This document shows, piece by piece, positions 60,764 to 64,000 of a DNA stretch of 64,000 nt. Origin of the DNA: Ornithinibacillus salinisoli (lineage in GTDB: Bacteria; Bacillota; Bacilli; Bacillales; Amphibacillaceae); assembly GCF_042682545.1 (NCBI RefSeq), contig NZ_JBHUHQ010000014.1; one strand, written 5' to 3'. The translations under genes and the position numbers were made by a program. The notes beneath the pieces were generated by a model that saw only the letters and a list, made by a program, of their open reading frames with translations, did no database searches and was not told the origin of the DNA. Every line of letters begins with the position of its first letter. Position 1 is the stretch's first letter.

Positions 60764-62824
60764 TTATGGTGTCCATTCATCATGTAGGATTGCTACTAGC
60801 TTCCAACTATTATTATACTCTTCAAATAAAAGTCCTAATCCTCCCCAGTTGAGTGTGTCCATATCCTCGGAGTCATGGAAATATTCAACGAGCTGTGAGT
60901 CAGGGAATCTTTCACTTACATAATGTAAATAGTCTCCCCGAGAATTAATCTCATTTACATAGATTCCATCTGGGTTAACATAGTTAGCAGCTTTAACGTA
61001 GGAGTCAAAATATTCCCTTGTTGTCATTACAATTGGGAGTCCACTTGCGGCATGGTCTCCCCAGTGAAATGTTTCTTGAATATTGAATAGGTTTGAGACT
61101 TCGTTTAAGTCAAATGTTACTGGTTCGTGATCTTCTGACATTGGTGTGTGATCAATTTGTAAAAATGGTCCAAATAATACCCCTTTTTCAGGATGAACCT
61201 CATCTGCTAAGCCATTCATGTTTTCTGCAATTAATAACTCCAGTACCTCATGAGCATGTTCAACAATTCCCGGCTGCTTATAAGTTAATTCAAGGGATCT
61301 GACAGCACCTTCCCCATTAAAGAATGTTGCTTCTCCTTCTTCATTAAACACTGCTTCACCTTCAAATGCAAACTGGATTTCATAGTTTACAAGATCGTAC
61401 AATAATGTTTGTTCTTGAGTGGACTCGTTAACGAAAACATTTGATGACCAACCCAATTCATCGATAATTTCCTGAACAGATACTTGGTCTCCTGGGTGTA
61501 ATTCATATCGATACGTGGTAAAAAGATCCTGTTCCTCTAGCTTGATAAAAGTATGATTTCCATATACATGAGCCACATCTCCATCAACCGTAAACGTCTC
61601 AAACGGGTCGCCAAACCGTCCTTGAAATGTCCTTGCATCCGATGGGATTTGAATGGAATCGATACCAGGTAACCTTCCAATGGATGCATAAGAAACTAAG
61701 TCACTGTCTAACATCAAGGATAATGAAGGAATTTGAGATATCATCCAATTTTCAATTTCATACCCTTCTATTTCATCAGCACCGTATTGTAGCAGTATAT
61801 CACTTAATTCTTGATCCCCAAATGCACCAGCCATTTGTAAAACAGTCATGCCATTATTAGGTAATGCTGTATTTGGATCAGCTCCGTTATCAAGTAGTGA
61901 GATTACGATTTCATGTTGATGTCTATAGATAGCTAGAATTAATGCATTATGGCCAGAAGTATTTACAATGGAATGATCTGCGCCATGTTCGAGTAATAAT
62001 TCTACGGTAGAGTGATCTGTTGTTAACATTAATGGTGTATTCGAGCTATCATCTAGTGTATTCGGATTTGCATCATGTCTTAATAATTCCTCAACAATAT
62101 TTCTACGATTTTCCTTAGCTGCGATCAGCAGAGGGGCGTTTGGATCAGCGCCGTTTTCAACTGCATCTAGTATGTTATCCCAATTACGATTTTCAGAAGC
62201 CTTTTCCAATTCTTCTGTTAATACTTTTGCATAATCGACTGTTTCTTCATCTTCTTCATCTGAAACGACCATGTATTCTTCAGTGAAAAGTGTTGATGTA
62301 AATTGGTCTATTATATCTGCATTCATGTGATAATGGTCGCCATTAATCGTGACAATATTTCCTCCTGTGAATTTTAGCGTGTTTAGTAGCTCGTTTTTGC
62401 TATCGTATAGTTCGATCGTTGTCTCATTTTCGGAAGATCTTTCCACTGTTTCAGTGAGTTCGACTGCTCCGACCGTCTCATCAAATAATTGAATTATTTC
62501 CTGTTTACTAGAAGCGTACTTCACATTGGGCTCATTCGTTTTATACCCTACTATTTTTGCAGTATCACCATGTAAGAAGTCATGAAAGGTTTGCTCAGCT
62601 ACTTGTTTTTCTTCATTTATATTTGTCATGATTAATATGGAAAAAATGAAAACAGCCAATACAGTTCCAAGGGTAACCGTTAATTTTTGAATATATTTAA
62701 ATCTGCCTGTATTTGTATTTTGAATAGCTTGTTTAATTTCTAATTTAGTATGCTGATTTAAGTCTGGCTTTGGCATTGATTTTAAACGCTCATCTAGCTG
62801 CTCTAGGCGATTCTGATTCTTCAT
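60764..62824 (-). CDS. Ankyrin-repeat membrane protein, putative anti-sigma factor
   Basis: A 686-aa single-pass protein translated with an ECF sigma gene. The cytoplasmic N-terminus (about 1-45) is followed by one membrane helix (about 50-70, VTLGTVLAVFIFSILIMTNI). The outer part has ankyrin repeats at about 205-355 (LLIAAKENRRNIVEELLRHD, SSNTPLMLTTDHSTVELLLE, SGHNALILAIYRHQHEIVIS, GMTVLQMAGAFGDQELSDIL) and a ~330-residue C-terminal region with no known fold. Position and topology indicate an anti-sigma factor; extracytoplasmic ankyrin repeats in such a protein are unusual. ATG 62824 lies 7 nt after AAGGAGG. Confidence 0.8.
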   Translation of the reverse strand: MKNQNRLEQLDERLKSMPKPDLNQHTKLEIKQAIQNTNTGRFKYIQKLTVTLGTVLAVFIFSILIMTNINEEKQVAEQTFHDFLHGDTAKIVGYKTNEPNVKYASSKQEIIQLFDETVGAVELTETVERSSENETTIELYDSKNELLNTLKFTGGNIVTINGDHYHMNADIIDQFTSTLFTEEYMVVSDEEDEETVDYAKVLTEELEKASENRNWDNILDAVENGADPNAPLLIAAKENRRNIVEELLRHDANPNTLDDSSNTPLMLTTDHSTVELLLEHGADHSIVNTSGHNALILAIYRHQHEIVISLLDNGADPNTALPNNGMTVLQMAGAFGDQELSDILLQYGADEIEGYEIENWMISQIPSLSLMLDSDLVSYASIGRLPGIDSIQIPSDARTFQGRFGDPFETFTVDGDVAHVYGNHTFIKLEEQDLFTTYRYELHPGDQVSVQEIIDELGWSSNVFVNESTQEQTLLYDLVNYEIQFAFEGEAVFNEEGEATFFNGEGAVRSLELTYKQPGIVEHAHEVLELLIAENMNGLADEVHPEKGVLFGPFLQIDHTPMSEDHEPVTFDLNEVSNLFNIQETFHWGDHAASGLPIVMTTREYFDSYVKAANYVNPDGIYVNEINSRGDYLHYVSERFPDSQLVEYFHDSEDMDTLNWGGLGLLFEEYNNSWKLVAILHDEWTP

Positions 62825-63329
62825 AAGCACACCTCCTTAATTCTTCATTCAATGCAATTTTGGCTCGATAATGTGTCGTCTTAACTTTGTTTTCACTCCA
62901 TTTCAGTATTTTGGCAGACTCTTGAATGGATAGTTCTTTTATTCCACGTAAAATTAAGACATCTTGATAATTTGCTTTTAATTTCTGGATGCATTGATAA
63001 ATTTCTTGCGTATCTTCGTTGAAATCCAAAATGGCTTCTGGGGATAAATCTGTTGATGGCTCATATGTTTTGTCTAGCGGAACGGTGTTTGACCATTTTC
63101 TAGACTTCCTTTTTCGTGCTTCATCGATTGCCACATTGCGAGCAATACTGAAAAGCCATGTTTTTGGACTAGAGTTTCTCTTAAATCGTTTAAATCCCTT
63201 CAGTGCTTTAATAAACACCTCTTGCAAAAGGTCTTCTGCATCAGTTGGCCCAACTTTATAAATTAAAAAGTGATAAATATCATTGCCATATTTCTCAAAC
63301 CAATCGGATATTGTTTCATTATGCGACAC
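62790..63329 (-). CDS. ECF-family RNA polymerase sigma factor
   Basis: A 179-aa group 4 sigma factor. Region 2: DAEDLLQEVFIKALKGFKRF, then SPKTWLFSIARNVAIDEARK. Region 4: YQDVLILRGIKELSIQESAK, then ILKWSENKVKTTHYRAKIAL. The start is GTG 63329, 7 nt after GGGAGGTGG; the longer reading includes that site. It overlaps the downstream ankyrin gene by 35 bp, so the pair is coupled. A candidate ECF promoter lies just upstream at 63361-63386, suggesting that it activates its own expression. Confidence 0.9.
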   Translation of the reverse strand: MSHNETISDWFEKYGNDIYHFLIYKVGPTDAEDLLQEVFIKALKGFKRFKRNSSPKTWLFSIARNVAIDEARKRKSRKWSNTVPLDKTYEPSTDLSPEAILDFNEDTQEIYQCIQKLKANYQDVLILRGIKELSIQESAKILKWSENKVKTTHYRAKIALNEELRRCAYEESESPRAAR

Positions 63330-63360
63330 AAATAACCACCTCCCTGGTTTCATATAATTA

Positions 63361-63386
63361 GACGTAATGCACAATAAAAGATTGCA
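63361..63386 (-). promoter_or_regulatory. Candidate ECF-type autoregulatory promoter
   Basis: On the minus strand TGCAAT (63381-63386), 16-nt spacer, CGTC (63361-63364). This resembles TGNAAC-N16-CGTC promoters of Bacillus ECF factors. It would give a short leader before the ribosome site of the sigma gene. Confidence 0.55.
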
Positions 63387-63520
63387 TTTTATATAACATT
63401 TTTAAAAAATGGGCTTTGAAGTATGTCTTATAAGTTTTTGTGTTTCTTTTAGTATATCTTTACTATATATTATAAAGTGAAGCGTAGTTAAGTTATTTAT
63501 TATACAAAGGGGGTCTACAC

Positions 63521-63796
63521 ATGCGAGAAGATTATCGATTTAAAATAGCGAATCGGGAAGCATTAATTGGCGTAGGCTTAGTAATTTTTAATTTTATTTG
63601 GTGGTTCGCTTTTGCTTATGGTATGGGCAGCAAGGATTATGAACAATATTCTTATGTACTTGGATTACCTGATTGGTTTTTCTATAGCTGTGTACTCGGA
63701 TTTGTTGTCATGGTAGTACTAGTAACTTTTATAGTGAAGGTGTTTTTTGTTGAAGTTCCTTTTGATGAGGAAGAAGAAGGGGATGATTACAAATGA
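63521..63796 (+). CDS. yhdT: YhdT family (DUF997) membrane protein
   Basis: A 91-aa protein with two helices (about residues 14-34 and 50-72), the motif FNFIWWFAFAYGMGSKDYEQ and an acidic tail. YhdT proteins are encoded directly before panF in many bacteria and may be a small subunit of the pantothenate symporter. The stop overlaps the panF start by ATGA. ATG 63521 follows AAAGGGGG. Confidence 0.88.
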   Translation: MREDYRFKIANREALIGVGLVIFNFIWWFAFAYGMGSKDYEQYSYVLGLPDWFFYSCVLGFVVMVVLVTFIVKVFFVEVPFDEEEEGDDYK

Positions 63797-64000
63797 ATTG
63801 GGAGGCAATCATACCGTTAATAGGTTTTTTAATCGTAATTTTTGGTATTGGAATGTATGCTGGTAAGTTTGTTCGTTCATCCAGTAATTTCTTAGACGAA
63901 TACTTTTTAGGTGGACGTAGCTTAGGCGGATTTGTATTAGCTATGACAATGACTGCTACATATGGAAGTGCTAGTAGTTTCATAGGAGGACCCGGTACTG
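63793..64000 (+). CDS. panF: Sodium/pantothenate symporter, N-terminal part
   Basis: Only the first ~69 codons are in the window; the gene is cut by the right edge. MNWEAIIPLIGFLIVIFGIG is the first helix, followed by DEYFLGGRSLGGFVLAMTMT, the typical SSS-family second helix with YGSASSFIGGPG after it. With yhdT directly upstream, PanF is the best assignment; the rest of the protein cannot be checked. Confidence 0.88.
   Translation, partial: MNWEAIIPLIGFLIVIFGIGMYAGKFVRSSSNFLDEYFLGGRSLGGFVLAMTMTATYGSASSFIGGPGT

Overview
The window is low-GC chromosomal DNA from an endospore-forming member of the Bacillaceae. Evidence for this is strong AGGAGG-type ribosome binding sites, TTG/GTG starts, sigma-A promoters, a LysM/GH18 spore cortex-lytic enzyme, a YhcR-type nuclease and a B. 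subtilis-like thi salvage operon. The repeat families resemble those of halotolerant Oceanobacillus/Virgibacillus/Gracilibacillus-type genomes. A BCCT solute carrier would fit a salt-exposed habitat. The genus is inference only.

Layout. 0.5-9.5 kb: an ECF sigma factor with a Cys-rich membrane partner, a SleL-like enzyme, a secreted metallopeptidase-like protein, a PadR/HAAS-domain pair, three tandem GNAT acetyltransferases and a decayed gene remnant. 9.6-24.8 kb: a BCS1/YjoB-like AAA ATPase, an RlmI-like methyltransferase, a YtrA-type GntR/ABC operon, an AI-2E family permease, a squalene/phytoene synthase-like protein, a BCCT carrier, a two-component system and small membrane proteins. 24.9-34.2 kb: a TetR-controlled ABC-2 exporter, the TPP-riboswitch thiW-tenA-thiD-thiM-thiE salvage operon, and a LytTR regulator with a degenerate ABC domain next to an ABC-2 exporter. 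34.8-37.9 kb: a lipoprotein, a prolyl oligopeptidase and a DUF4064-like protein.

38.0-51.1 kb is the most distinctive region. One LacI/cre-controlled operon encodes two GH65 glycoside phosphorylases, a CUT1 sugar importer without its own ATPase, a DUF624 protein, a LacI regulator, a cytoplasmic Cys-type sulfatase, a bona fide formylglycine-generating enzyme and beta-phosphoglucomutase. The logic is import of a sulfated alpha-glucoside, desulfation inside the cell, phosphorolysis to beta-glucose 1-phosphate and conversion to glucose 6-phosphate. 2-Sulfotrehalose, an osmolyte of haloalkaliphilic archaea, is an attractive but unproven substrate.

51.1-54 kb holds three copies of a ~176-bp element, each with four 19-nt motifs in a fixed + + - - geometry. 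They surround a gene for a PD-(D/E)XK-nuclease-like/winged-helix protein, followed by tRNA-Ala(GGC). 54-64 kb: a YhcR-like multidomain nuclease/5'-nucleotidase, a broken IS91-family element, secreted and membrane proteins, an ECF sigma factor co-transcribed with an ankyrin-repeat anti-sigma-like membrane protein, and a YhdT/PanF pair cut by the window end. Several other intergenic repeat families are scattered through the window, including two related ~200-nt hairpin-ended elements, one of them inside the sulfatase operon.
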